Assembly (NCBI RefSeq): GCF_900143095.1
Contig: NZ_FRDA01000002.1
Location: 1-64,000 of the forward strand
DNA: 64,000 nt
From: Pseudomonas asturiensis
GTDB taxonomy: Bacteria; Pseudomonadota; Gammaproteobacteria; Pseudomonadales; Pseudomonadaceae
Direction: 5' to 3'
Shown here: positions 1 to 7,471 of the stretch, piece by piece
Position numbering within the stretch: position 1 is the stretch's first letter
Layout of the letters: every line of letters begins with the position of its first letter
Notes under the pieces: model-generated
The model's database searches: none
Seen by the model: the letters and a program-made list of their open reading frames with translations, nothing else
Told to the model about the DNA's origin: nothing
Program-made: the position numbers and the translations under genes

Positions 1-207
1 GCCAAGCGCAAGATCGAGTACTGCAAAGCTCAGACACGGGCCAAGGTCGAGCATCCGTTTCGCGTAATCAAGCGTCAGTTTGGCTACGTGAAAGTGCGCT
101 TTCGTGGGCTGATGAAAAACACAGCTCAGCTGACCACGCTGTTCGCCCTGTCGAATCTGTGGATGGCTCGAAAACAGCTGATGGGTATGGGTGAGTTGCG
201 CGTTTAA
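1..207 (+). CDS. IS5-family transposase, C-terminal part (cut by window edge)
   Basis: The frame is open from base 1 to a TAA at 205-207 and encodes the last 68 residues of a DDE transposase. The peptide contains [20 protein letters not shown], the C-terminal region around the catalytic Glu (the E of KVEHPFR) of IS5-group enzymes, followed by a hydrophobic helix with [13 protein letters not shown]. The start lies outside the window, so whether the element is intact cannot be judged. The family call is firm because this C-terminal block is very characteristic; the exact IS name cannot be assigned from a fragment. Confidence 0.9.
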   Translation, partial: AKRKIEYCKAQTRAKVEHPFRVIKRQFGYVKVRFRGLMKNTAQLTTLFALSNLWMARKQLMGMGELRV

Positions 208-330
208 CACGGAAAACCGGGCGGAAACGCCCTCAACGCGCGCTGCATCAGGCCATTTTCAGAAAATAGCGCTGGGTGCCGGGCAAATTGCGACTCGCCG
301 CCGCTGCGCAGCAAGTTGATCGGAGCATCC
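1..330 (+). mobile_element. Right end of an IS5-type insertion sequence
   Basis: The transposase stops at 207 and is followed by about 120 noncoding bases. IS5-group elements duplicate a 4-bp YTAR target. The tetranucleotide CTAG at 331-334 directly after GGAGCATCC fits this, so the right inverted repeat probably ends near 330. The left end is outside the window, so neither the repeat nor the target duplication could be confirmed. The element lies just beyond the 3' end of the small membrane-protein gene at 340-660. Confidence 0.6.
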
Positions 331-339
331 CTAGACATT

Positions 340-660
340 TTATTCAATCAACGCTGTAAGTGTGCATGACCCGGAAAAAATACTTACTGACACTAAAATT
401 TTGCTACCCACGGGATAAACCATATGCGAGTCAATAGGCACTTTGCAGCTTTCCGTATCACCGCCGCCTTTTCTTGTGAAGTATTCGAGTCTTCCGCTCT
501 GAAAAGCATGCGGCTTTACTATTAACACAAAATCATCCGGAGTACGACGATCGTCATATGAAGCAAGCAACAAAAACACCAAAGACCCAAGTACCGAAAA
601 TAAAACCCATACTAAAATAATCAAGCAACCTATCACTTTAAAAACTCTCAATAAAAACAT
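340..660 (-). CDS. Small membrane-anchored hypothetical protein, 106 aa
   Basis: The product has one strongly hydrophobic N-terminal segment (about residues 5-33) followed by a soluble domain of about 70 residues with two Cys and an FVLIVKPHAFQSGRLEYF stretch. This suggests a single-pass inner-membrane protein with an outside or periplasmic domain. The start ATG (658-660) is preceded on the minus strand by an AGGGAG ribosome binding site. I do not recognise the family. AT content is higher than in the core genes of this window, which fits an accessory origin. The IS5-type element ends about 10 bp beyond its stop. Confidence 0.6.
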   Translation of the reverse strand: MFLLRVFKVIGCLIILVWVLFSVLGSLVFLLLASYDDRRTPDDFVLIVKPHAFQSGRLEYFTRKGGGDTESCKVPIDSHMVYPVGSKILVSVSIFSGSCTLTALIE

Positions 661-762
661 AAACGCTCCCTATACGTTAACCGGCTATCGTAGGCTTACG
701 CTTTTATAGCGCTCCTTGCTAGACAATGGGTAGGCTCGCATTGGGCGAACTTTATGGAATTA

Positions 763-1122
763 TCACTTCAGACCATCCGTTTGATGTAATGCAGTGCAGG
801 TAAACCAGATCCGCTGTCCATCAATCGCATCTGGCGTATTGCATAGGGTGCGTGCAGTAACCTTCTGCGAAGCATGATTATCGACACCCACAACTGCCGC
901 TACGTAGAAGCCAGGCTCGCGCATGTGTACTGCAAGGCCCTGACGTAACTCCTCCAGGCTTGCCATTACGATTTCATTCGTACTTCCTGGCACGATGAAG
1001 CATCTACTATCCTGAACCCCGACATACCGGGGCAGATCGGTTAAACGGGCAGGGCTGCATCCAACTCGACGCGATAGTTCATAAGGTCGCCACTGATTTC
1101 TGCGCAAAGATGGATTCAACAA
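763..1122 (-). CDS. Hypothetical protein or gene remnant, up to 119 aa
   Basis: The longest reading begins at a TTG. Residues from about 40 onward (FIVPGSTNEIVMASLEELRQ, then a GFYVAAVVGVDNH stretch) read like a folded domain, whereas the first 30 residues do not. No good ribosome binding site is visible. It may be the 3' part of a decayed gene. I do not recognise it. Confidence 0.35.
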   Translation of the reverse strand: MLNPSLRRNQWRPYELSRRVGCSPARLTDLPRYVGVQDSRCFIVPGSTNEIVMASLEELRQGLAVHMREPGFYVAAVVGVDNHASQKVTARTLCNTPDAIDGQRIWFTCTALHQTDGLK

Positions 1123-1503
1123 GCATTACTGATATCGCTATGCCAGCGCAACCCCGGGTGCATATCGAATTGTCGCTAGGTCGACGGTCAAATAGGGCTT
1201 GCTCAGGTCTAGGCAAGTATGGCCAAAGACCGTCTGCCGCTGTGCGGTCATCCCTGCTTGATACCGGCCTGCCGGTAGAGCCTGCTAATGGTCTGCTGGA
1301 GTGAGTCACATGCCCGGTATGTCTTTGGCCTACCCAACCGTGCAACGCAGCCAGATCGACCAGTACGGTCGCCCGGAGTAGTGATAGCCCTGGATGACTC
1401 GTCACCGATACATGCATCAGGGCGATTTCCATTGACGTGGATCAATGCCCCTTCGGCCATTAGGCACAAGCTGAGATCAGTTAGCCCAAGGCTGGTGGCG
1501 AAG
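1123..1503. other. No supported gene
   Basis: Short open frames occur on both strands but none combines a ribosome binding site with protein-like composition. The stretch is probably decayed accessory DNA. Confidence 0.4.
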
Positions 1504-1881
1504 ATGCAGAACACTTATGAAATTCATTATCTAGTCGGAAAAACCAAGCGGACGGTAACAGTCCCAGCACCTAACATGGATTCCTCTCTGGCACTGAAGA
1601 TCGCGATCACTCATGCAGGAGCATGCGCAGGCAGCTCTCTTCCGCTACCAGCGCTACGGGAAATTCTTGGGCTACTCAAGCAGTGGAAAGTCGCTAATGT
1701 CAGGTGGAACAAAGCAGTTTCCTTCACTCGCCGCGAAGTAACGCTTCAGCACCAGCAGCTTGTTTGCCCGCGCTTGCTAGAAGACACGGCACGTCAAGCG
1801 TGTACACGGATAGCCTGCCTAAGCAATCCAGAGGTCTGCGCCTCCAACCATCAAAGTGAATCAACCAAACAAGTCAGTTAA
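1504..1881 (+). CDS. DUF6555-like small protein, possibly with an aberrant C-terminus
   Basis: Translation from ATG 1504 gives a start with YEIHYLVGKTKRTVTVPAPN, then an Ala-rich helix, then LPLPALREILGLLKQWKVANVRW. This pattern (a YxIxY beta strand at the start and a final V-x-W motif at about residue 70) resembles the small Pseudomonas DUF6555 proteins, which are about 70 residues long. Here the frame runs on for about 50 further low-quality residues, which suggests a lost stop codon or a frameshift near 1715. The function is unknown. The family link is from memory of the pattern, not from a search. Confidence 0.45.
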   Translation: MQNTYEIHYLVGKTKRTVTVPAPNMDSSLALKIAITHAGACAGSSLPLPALREILGLLKQWKVANVRWNKAVSFTRREVTLQHQQLVCPRLLEDTARQACTRIACLSNPEVCASNHQSESTKQVS

Positions 1882-2016
1882 ATTGGGCTGACGTTACCTG
1901 CTCTGCCCTAGCGGAATCATCGGGAATGATTTGTGGCCGGTAGCGCTGACCATCCAGTTCTTCTAGGTCATGGTCACCCCGCGCCACGAAATGGCAGCTA
2001 TCGAATTTGTGGCGCG

Positions 2017-2343
2017 CTACGGCGTCTGCCGCCCTACCGCCCCGTTGACCTTGTCGGCTGTCTTGCTGGCTACCTCTGCCGCTTCAGTGGCCTTGCCTGC
2101 CGCAACCTCAACCTTTACACCTGCTTCGGTCGCGGACTTGGCCAGTTTGTTCAGCCGCATCTCGCGCTGAAGGGTCGCTTCGTCGTAACCCCGGTGCACC
2201 TTGGCGACTTGAGCGGCGCACCAGTTGGCCAACCTCCATTGGGAGATCTGAAATCCAAGCATCGCGCCGCCGGAAAGCAGCAGGATGGTAATAAACCAAA
2301 CCTCGACTCGTCCCGGTGCCACTCGGCTGAAAGCAGCCCACAT
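2017..2343 (-). CDS. Membrane protein with a coiled-coil tail, 108 aa, hypothetical
   Basis: Start chosen at the ATG 2341-2343, which opens directly into a plausible N-terminus (MWAAFSRVAPGRVEVWF). A transmembrane segment (about residues 14-32) is followed by a charged, Ala-rich region of about 70 residues (EMRLNKLAKSATEAGVKVEV, then AAEVASKTADKV) that should form a long helix or coiled coil. The architecture recalls small phage or conjugation membrane proteins, but no family is recognised. No clear ribosome binding site is seen. Confidence 0.5.
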   Translation of the reverse strand: MWAAFSRVAPGRVEVWFITILLLSGGAMLGFQISQWRLANWCAAQVAKVHRGYDEATLQREMRLNKLAKSATEAGVKVEVAAGKATEAAEVASKTADKVNGAVGRQTP

Positions 2344-2467
2344 TACCGAAGCGATTGACCTGTTTGCCGACCTCGACGGCTGGAGCACCGGCGCACGCGC
2401 CGCACGCGTCCAGGCTCTATCTACAGCCAACCGCTGGTCTATGGCAGTTGAACGATTGCGACATTGA
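2285..2467 (+). CDS. Short hypothetical ORF, possible 3' remnant
   Basis: The last 45 residues (containing ITEAIDLFADLDGWSTGARA and ANRWSMAVERLRH) are compositionally protein-like and helical. The first 15 codons overlap the gene on the other strand at 2017-2343, and no ribosome binding site is visible. It could be the end of a truncated gene. Function unknown. Confidence 0.25.
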   Translation: MVINQTSTRPGATRLKAAHITEAIDLFADLDGWSTGARAARVQALSTANRWSMAVERLRH

Positions 2468-2656
2468 CTCTCGGAAATACAAAGGCCCACTAAGGTAACG
2501 GGGAATGCGATATGAGGTCGTTTGAGAGGTCCTGGGTAAAAGCGGTGATCAAAGGTTGCGAGGGAGTTCTAGTAAAACTCACATGGCCTATGTGGCGGTG
2601 CTCCACGCTAAGCGCTATAAAGCTCTTCGCCATTAATCAGATGTCACGGACGAACC

Positions 2657-3046
2657 ATGCTTAAAATAACTCTCGCGCTGCCTGCTTTCATTGCATTCTC
2701 TACCCTTCCTGCCCAAGCCGCAGATTTCAGTCCGGCAGAAATATGTAAGGCCGCCATTTCGGTCGAAATGGGCCGCCCTACGAAGAGCATGAAGACCGAA
2801 AGCTCATCGCCATATCCTGTTATTTATTACAAGCGACCGGACGGAGACTCTTTTAAGTATCGATGCCAAGTGAGTGAGACACGCGTAGTCTGGTCTACTT
2901 TCTTGACTGACACTGGCGAATGGGGCCGCTGGAGAAAGCAATATTCGGAGGGTGATGCCTTGACGACTTATGCCGTAAAAAACAGCATGCTGACGATAAG
3001 CAACGATCAGTCAGGGGATCAGACGTTCAAAAGCAAGGATTTCTGA
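2657..3046 (+). CDS. Periplasmic hypothetical protein, 129 aa
   Basis: A classical Sec signal peptide occupies residues 1-21 (a Lys followed by a hydrophobic core, ending PAQA before ADF). The mature part is about 108 residues with two Cys that could form a disulfide (ICKAAIS and KYRCQVSE) and several beta-prone stretches. The start ATG follows a purine-rich stretch in the preceding 15 bases. No function can be assigned. The gene is isolated and ends 50 bp before an intrinsic terminator that it appears to share with the convergent gene at 3123-3338. Confidence 0.75.
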   Translation: MLKITLALPAFIAFSTLPAQAADFSPAEICKAAISVEMGRPTKSMKTESSSPYPVIYYKRPDGDSFKYRCQVSETRVVWSTFLTDTGEWGRWRKQYSEGDALTTYAVKNSMLTISNDQSGDQTFKSKDF

Positions 3047-3094
3047 CCGCAGAATGCGGCCATCCTGTTAGGTGAGTAAAAACGCAGGCATAAA

Positions 3095-3120
3095 AAACCC
3101 AGCGCGCTGGCTGGGTTTTC
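3095..3120. terminator. Bidirectional intrinsic terminator
   Basis: AACCCAGC and GCTGGGTT form an 8-bp stem around a GCGCTG loop, flanked by an A-run on one side and a T-run on the other, between two convergent genes. Confidence 0.85.
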
Positions 3121-3122
3121 AT

Positions 3123-3338
3123 TCATTCGCTGTCGCAGATCGCGACACGCTGCTCCTGAAGGGTCAGCAATCCCAGCTTTCTTGGGTTACCGCACATCCA
3201 GCATGAACAAACCTTTCCATGATTTGCAAAAAGACCGGCATTCCTCTCGCTGGTCGTCCAGCACTCATATGCCTTTTGCTTGGCGTAAAATCTGGCCTTT
3301 ATGCGGCGCGTGTCGTGTCGTCGTTGTGCTCTAGACAT
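3123..3338 (-). CDS. Conserved small protein with CSCWMCGNPR motif, 71 aa
   Basis: A very basic N-terminus (MSRAQRRHDTRRIKARFY) is followed by a C-terminal CSC-x2-CGNPRK motif that could hold a metal ion. Many proteobacteria carry a short protein of this form with a CSC/CGNPR signature; its role is not known to me. The ATG is preceded by a strong AGGAGA site (minus strand), which decides the start. It ends at the shared terminator at 3095-3120. Confidence 0.75.
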   Translation of the reverse strand: MSRAQRRHDTRRIKARFYAKQKAYECWTTSERNAGLFANHGKVCSCWMCGNPRKLGLLTLQEQRVAICDSE

Positions 3339-3770
3339 AGCTTTCTCCTAAGCCGAAGACGACAAAGCCCCGGCAGGATGATCTGGCGAGGCTATTCGAC
3401 TTACCCCTCAAAAGCGCAGGAGTAAAAGGGTGAGCGGATGATGCAACATGGCGACGTGCCATTTCAAATACTTTGAGCGGCTATTTCAGACTGCGCCTTG
3501 CTCAAGTGCTCAAGCCGCCTCAAGCATGTGCTGATCCTCCTGTGCAGAAATCTCACGCACCTGTCGCTGATTGCTGCGGTGCTGAGTGAATAGGTGCGGT
3601 GCTGGGCTTCTGGCGTTTCAGACCAGACGCCCCACCCCAAACGCTAGCCCCTTAGTCCCGCACTCACAAAAACCGGCGTTATGACAACGCGTGCAAGCCA
3701 CGTTGTGCGTAATGCCCCGCAGACTGTTAGCCTGAGTTCTCAGTCTGCAAGCAACAACAGGTACGCACCT
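3339..3770. other. No supported gene
   Basis: Only short frames without ribosome binding sites are present on either strand. A minus-strand frame ending near 3518 could be the last residues of a lost gene, but it is too short to identify. Confidence 0.4.
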
Positions 3771-4007
3771 ATGAAACTTGAGGAGATGGACATCGCGCCG
3801 GAGATAAAGGCGCAGGCAGCAGAGCTCGTGCGACGCGTCGAGCAGTCCGACGGTTTGCTGGAATTGGCGACTGCGGGCGGGGTGACTGAAGGTTTTCTGA
3901 TCGGCCTGGGCTTTCTCGGAACATTGCGCCCTCGTGATATTGACGCGCTCGACAACCTCTTCAACCAGGCGATGGAACGTAAGATGGCTGAAGCTCGCAA
4001 GCAGTAA
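3771..4007 (+). CDS. Small hypothetical protein, 78 aa
   Basis: Start placed at ATG 3771, because the 30 residues an upstream ATG would add are Ser/Asn-rich and look non-coding. The product is acidic at the start (MKLEEMDIAPEIKAQAAELV) and contains a Gly-rich hydrophobic segment (GGVTEGFLIGLGFLGTL) that is too short for a certain membrane span. Soluble helical protein; no family recognised. It may be co-transcribed with the small genes downstream. Confidence 0.55.
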   Translation: MKLEEMDIAPEIKAQAAELVRRVEQSDGLLELATAGGVTEGFLIGLGFLGTLRPRDIDALDNLFNQAMERKMAEARKQ

Positions 4008-4177
4008 GGCGTTTTACCGGGACTAAGACTCCGTGACAGTGAGCTTTGGCGCCGACCGGTGCGCCATATGGCTCGCTGCTTGCAGTGCAGACGTTAACGA
4101 CGTCGGAGCGCTGTAATTCTGACGTCCGAGCCCTCTGGAATGCAGCAATGCGCCGATCAGTCATCAGGAGATGTATC

Positions 4178-4381
4178 GTGTCAACTCTCAGTGAAATCGC
4201 AGCGAACCACGCGAGAAACACATTAGCACTGGAAGCAGAGTCGGCTCGATTGAACGCGCTCTGCACGACCGTTGCGCAGGTATTCGAAGCGCCGTCGTTC
4301 CCTGTCGTCGAGCAAATGCCGGTGCATGCCATCGCTGCCCTCAACGAAAGTCAGGCGCAGGCAACCCACTACTCACTCTGA
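4178..4381 (+). CDS. Small hypothetical protein, 67 aa (GTG start)
   Basis: GTG 4178 lies 7 bases after an AGGAG site, which decides the start over an upstream ATG. The protein is helical (STLSEIAANHARNTLALEAE). Two short genes of similar style follow on the same strand (4382-4486 and 4520-4789), suggesting a small accessory operon. Function unknown. Confidence 0.55.
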   Translation: MSTLSEIAANHARNTLALEAESARLNALCTTVAQVFEAPSFPVVEQMPVHAIAALNESQAQATHYSL

Positions 4382-4486
4382 GTGGATAAACCCGCACGTC
4401 GGCGCCAACCTCCACAGGCCTTTTCGAGCCTGGAAGAAACCGTCGCCGACGAACTGCACACAACATTTGCTCAGGTCCGCCGATAG
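4382..4486 (+). CDS. Possible 34-aa small ORF abutting the previous stop
   Basis: GTG 4382 follows directly on the TGA of the gene at 4178-4381, an arrangement that would allow translational coupling. The peptide has a basic, Pro-rich start (MDKPARRRQPPQ) and an amphipathic helix (SLEETVADELHTTFAQ). There is no separate ribosome binding site. Reality is uncertain. Confidence 0.3.
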   Translation: MDKPARRRQPPQAFSSLEETVADELHTTFAQVRR

Positions 4487-4519
4487 AGGTATCGGTCGAT
4501 ATTTCATGGAGAGAAACGC

Positions 4520-4789
4520 ATGCCTTTTTCGGACACTCAGGTCAGCCAGGCGCTGGAAATCTTTATCCGCCGCAATGAACAGCTTCGGCAGGAACTGGCC
4601 AACTTCAACCGTCATCCCGGCGGCCTGTTCATCAGCGAGCGTCGCGCCGAACATGCCCGGTCTGCGTTCCTGCGGGCTGCACAGGAACGCGATACGACAC
4701 CTCATGATTTTGCATTACGGCTTATCGCGCGTACGCCTGCGGAATTGGAGCAACTGCGCGAAGAACGTCGGATGCGGTTGGCGAGTTGA
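4520..4789 (+). CDS. Small hypothetical protein, 89 aa
   Basis: The ATG is preceded by GGAGAG. The product is highly charged and helical (ALEIFIRRNEQLRQELANF, later TPAELEQLREERRMRLAS) with no membrane or signal segment, so probably a cytoplasmic coiled-coil-forming protein. I do not recognise it. It is the last of a run of small plus-strand genes and converges with the AA10-like gene, whose stop is 2 bp away. Confidence 0.65.
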   Translation: MPFSDTQVSQALEIFIRRNEQLRQELANFNRHPGGLFISERRAEHARSAFLRAAQERDTTPHDFALRLIARTPAELEQLREERRMRLAS

Positions 4790-4790
4790 G

Positions 4791-5435
4791 TCAGGATTTG
4801 GATGCGGGCTCGACAAAGTTGACGTCAAAAGCCTGATAGAACGCGTTACCCGTATCAGCAACGATCCAGAGCAGAATTATGACGTGATGCCCTGTTTTGT
4901 CTGGAAGCGTCACTGACAAGTCTTTAAGAGGTTCCATGCCTTGATGAAAAGGCTTATCCGGGTTTATCCATTCGGCAAAGGGGCCAGGGTCGAGTTGGTC
5001 ACGTGTGATACGCACGCTCTCATCCCAGTTGTCTTTAGTGATAAACCAACGATAGCCGCGTGTGACGTGTGTCGCCATGTACTCCCAGTGGACCTTGAAC
5101 TCGGTGCCCTTTTCAACCGGCAGGACAACCCACCCTGGAATGCTGGCTGGGTACTTTACGAGCAGCTCAGCGTTGGTCAGATTCAAGTCCTCACGGTATC
5201 CGTCCTCATGCCCACCGCTCAAAATGAATCCGTCACGAGGCGGCGTCGCGCTCTCCACATCGCCTTCAAAATACCGGAATTTACCACCCACGGTATCAGG
5301 AAAGTTTTTACCCCCTTCCATTTCCGCGACTTCCCACTTCAGCAAAAAACCAAGCTCCATGGCTCGTGAGCCGCGACTGGGTGGTGTGTCCACCCAACCA
5401 TGCCTGGGTTGCCGAGTGTTTCTGTCATCATTCAT
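4791..5435 (-). CDS. AA10-type lytic polysaccharide monooxygenase-like protein without signal peptide, 214 aa
   Basis: The fold signature of AA10 (chitin-binding protein/LPMO) enzymes is clear: HGWVDTPPSRG at 12-22 corresponds to the usual mature start HGxVxxPxSR, ATHVTRGYRWFITKDNWDES at 121-140 carries the second copper His (H123), and NAFYQAFDVNF at 197-207 carries the axial aromatic position. In the family, His1 at the exposed N-terminus and a second His bind copper and oxidise chitin or cellulose. Here His is residue 12, there is no signal peptide, and an in-frame TGA at 5457-5459 excludes an upstream extension. Either the N-terminus is trimmed, or the protein has another role or export route. 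A GAGGG site precedes the ATG. Confidence 0.8.
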   Translation of the reverse strand: MNDDRNTRQPRHGWVDTPPSRGSRAMELGFLLKWEVAEMEGGKNFPDTVGGKFRYFEGDVESATPPRDGFILSGGHEDGYREDLNLTNAELLVKYPASIPGWVVLPVEKGTEFKVHWEYMATHVTRGYRWFITKDNWDESVRITRDQLDPGPFAEWINPDKPFHQGMEPLKDLSVTLPDKTGHHVIILLWIVADTGNAFYQAFDVNFVEPASKS

Positions 5436-5618
5436 GTCCGTGCCCTCATCATTGGATCAGATCTGCATGACCTGCCTAGTGAATGAAGCGCCTACTCCAG
5501 ACAGTTGACCACCTCACAACTCTGCCAGTAACGGGTCCTGTATCAAATCAAGCAAGACCGTCAACGTTGAGCACTCGACAGCGCTGTCAGTCATCGACGG
5601 GGGCTCACTTTCCATTGA

Positions 5619-6887
5619 TCAGCGCCTCACCAATCCAAGCTCTCCCGCCAATATGCGCAACCTCTCTTTCTCCTCATCCAGCACCAGCGCATGCCCGGCG
5701 TGTTGCAACAGGTGATCTGCATGACGACTGGCAGTACCGACGAACGCCGGATTCAACCGCACCAGACTGCCCAGTGCTTTCAAAAAGCGTACATTCACTT
5801 CGATCAGCGCAGCACCGTCACGGGCGATGGGCGAGAAGAAGTCGTCGAACAGGTCGCGGGTGTCGAGCGAGCGTATGAACACATTGCAACAGACAGGCTG
5901 TTTAGACTCGAACTGCGTACTGTTGCGCTGCCAGCAACCGAGTGTCCTGACACCCCTGCCCAGTACATCGATTGCAGTGCCAGGATCGTTGACGGCGGGA
6001 GACAGCGCTCTGGACGCAATTTCGGCTAGCACCGACAGCCCGAACCTTGGGTCGTGTTCGAACGTCCTGCGTATGCCTAGGGTAAATGCCGAGCGGATGC
6101 GCTTCTCCAGATCGCGAGTACCAGACGCTGAGTGCGGGACCAGCCAGACGAGCGGCTCGCCTTCGGTCACAAAGCTGCCCGGAACAACGTCGACATAGAG
6201 CGCGACATCTGAGTGCTCAGCGACATGGATCAAGGCCTTGATGTCGAGATGCTGAACATAACCGGTTTCAACAGCGTTCACGGCCAGTCCGTTGCCAGGA
6301 ACCACGCCGGGATGAACGCACGCCCCCATATTGGGCCACTCGCTTCGGTTTTTGATCGCCGCGCTCGTTGCGTTTTCAACCAGATCAATCGTTTCGCCTA
6401 TGCGCCCCAATCGGGAAAGATGGTCGATCCAGCGCAACAGCGTATAGACGATGATGACAATTACGGCAATGGTCACGCCGAACAGCAATGCCCGCCCTCC
6501 GCTTCCGTAAACGCCTGTGCTCAAAGCGATGATACCGACCAGACTGAACAGGAAGGAACCTATGAACGTAGCGAGTGCGTTCTGAGTGGTTGCATCTTCC
6601 ATCATCAGCGTGGTCGCACGTGGCGTGACGCCACTGCTGGTTGAACCATACGCAGACACCATCGTGCTGAGGGAAAACGTCGTGACAGCGAGCATGCTTG
6701 AAGCCAGAATGCCGAGAATCTTGTCGACCGCGTCAGAGCCGACGACCGTCGACAACGATTGCGGCACATAATCCTTGAACACAACCGCTAACAATGCGCT
6801 CAGAATGCCTAGAACCGAGAACACGGTCGCCCGAAACCAGAGCTGCTTCAGTACGGCTCTAAGCGCCCAATGCCACCGTGCGTTCAT
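5619..6887 (-). CDS. DUF2254 family inner-membrane protein, 422 aa
   Basis: Four hydrophobic segments lie in the first 150 residues (about 15-38, 60-82, 105-126 and 134-152), followed by a soluble domain of about 270 residues. The pattern, including SSMLAVTTFSLSTMVSAYG and the later ALSPAVNDPGTAIDVL, is that of DUF2254 proteins, which are widespread and of unknown function. Length is normal for the family. The start is supported by AAGGAG 7 bp before the ATG. It is a single gene. Confidence 0.85.
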   Translation of the reverse strand: MNARWHWALRAVLKQLWFRATVFSVLGILSALLAVVFKDYVPQSLSTVVGSDAVDKILGILASSMLAVTTFSLSTMVSAYGSTSSGVTPRATTLMMEDATTQNALATFIGSFLFSLVGIIALSTGVYGSGGRALLFGVTIAVIVIIVYTLLRWIDHLSRLGRIGETIDLVENATSAAIKNRSEWPNMGACVHPGVVPGNGLAVNAVETGYVQHLDIKALIHVAEHSDVALYVDVVPGSFVTEGEPLVWLVPHSASGTRDLEKRIRSAFTLGIRRTFEHDPRFGLSVLAEIASRALSPAVNDPGTAIDVLGRGVRTLGCWQRNSTQFESKQPVCCNVFIRSLDTRDLFDDFFSPIARDGAALIEVNVRFLKALGSLVRLNPAFVGTASRHADHLLQHAGHALVLDEEKERLRILAGELGLVRR

Positions 6888-7283
6888 TCATTGCTCCTTC
6901 GTTTTCGTTGAGACTCGATACGCATCGGTCCGGTTTCACACCCTGCATGGGCACGCCAGAAACTTGGAGCTTTGCCCTGCATGGATAATTCCACGCATCC
7001 AATGCGTGTGATTACCGGCCTTGCTGTCGGCTGTGAACACGCACCGCATCTATACGCTGATGCGGCGTGATCCGGTCGACGAACACACCCAGCCGCTTAC
7101 CACGCTCAGTGAATTATTTTCTCCCCGTTCTTGACATGCCATTCGAACCGGTACAGAATTGCGTCCATTCCCGACTGGGGAATTGAAAAAAACCCTTTAG
7201 ATTCAACGGGTTGGAAGACAAAGAATATTTTCTTCCGAAATGTTTACTACGTTTGATGCAGTTGTAACGCATCGGATGTTTGA
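6888..7283. other. Intergenic region upstream of tRNA-Cys
   Basis: No gene is supported. A TTGACA at 7131-7136 and an AT-rich stretch at 7195-7250 may include promoter elements for the tRNA, but no clean -35/-10 pair stands out. Confidence 0.4.
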
Positions 7284-7357
7284 GGCCGAGTAGCAAAATG
7301 GTTATGCAGCGGATTGCAAATCCGCCTACGCCGGTTCGATTCCGACCTCGGCCTCCA
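7284..7357 (+). tRNA. tRNA-Cys (GCA)
   Basis: The acceptor halves GGCCGAG and CTCGGCC pair fully, the anticodon stem-loop contains TTGCAAA (anticodon GCA), the T-loop GGTTCGATTCC is present and CCA is encoded. An intrinsic terminator follows 6 bp later, so the gene is transcribed alone on the plus strand. Confidence 0.97.
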
Positions 7358-7363
7358 CTCTTG

Positions 7364-7397
7364 AAAACCCCGTCAATCATGATTGACGGGGTTTTTT
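7364..7397 (+). terminator. Intrinsic terminator of tRNA-Cys
   Basis: A perfect 14-bp stem (AAAACCCCGTCAAT with ATTGACGGGGTTTT, loop CATG) followed by T residues. Confidence 0.92.
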
Positions 7398-7471
7398 ATT
7401 GCCTGCAAAAACACGAACATTCAACGCGGGACGCTGGGCGTCCCATTTGATCTGATCACAGTCTTGCACGC

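Noticed and set aside
1310..1381. Possible 23-codon ORF with a purine-rich upstream region
   Set aside because: Too short and without recognisable features; could equally be noise in a decayed region.
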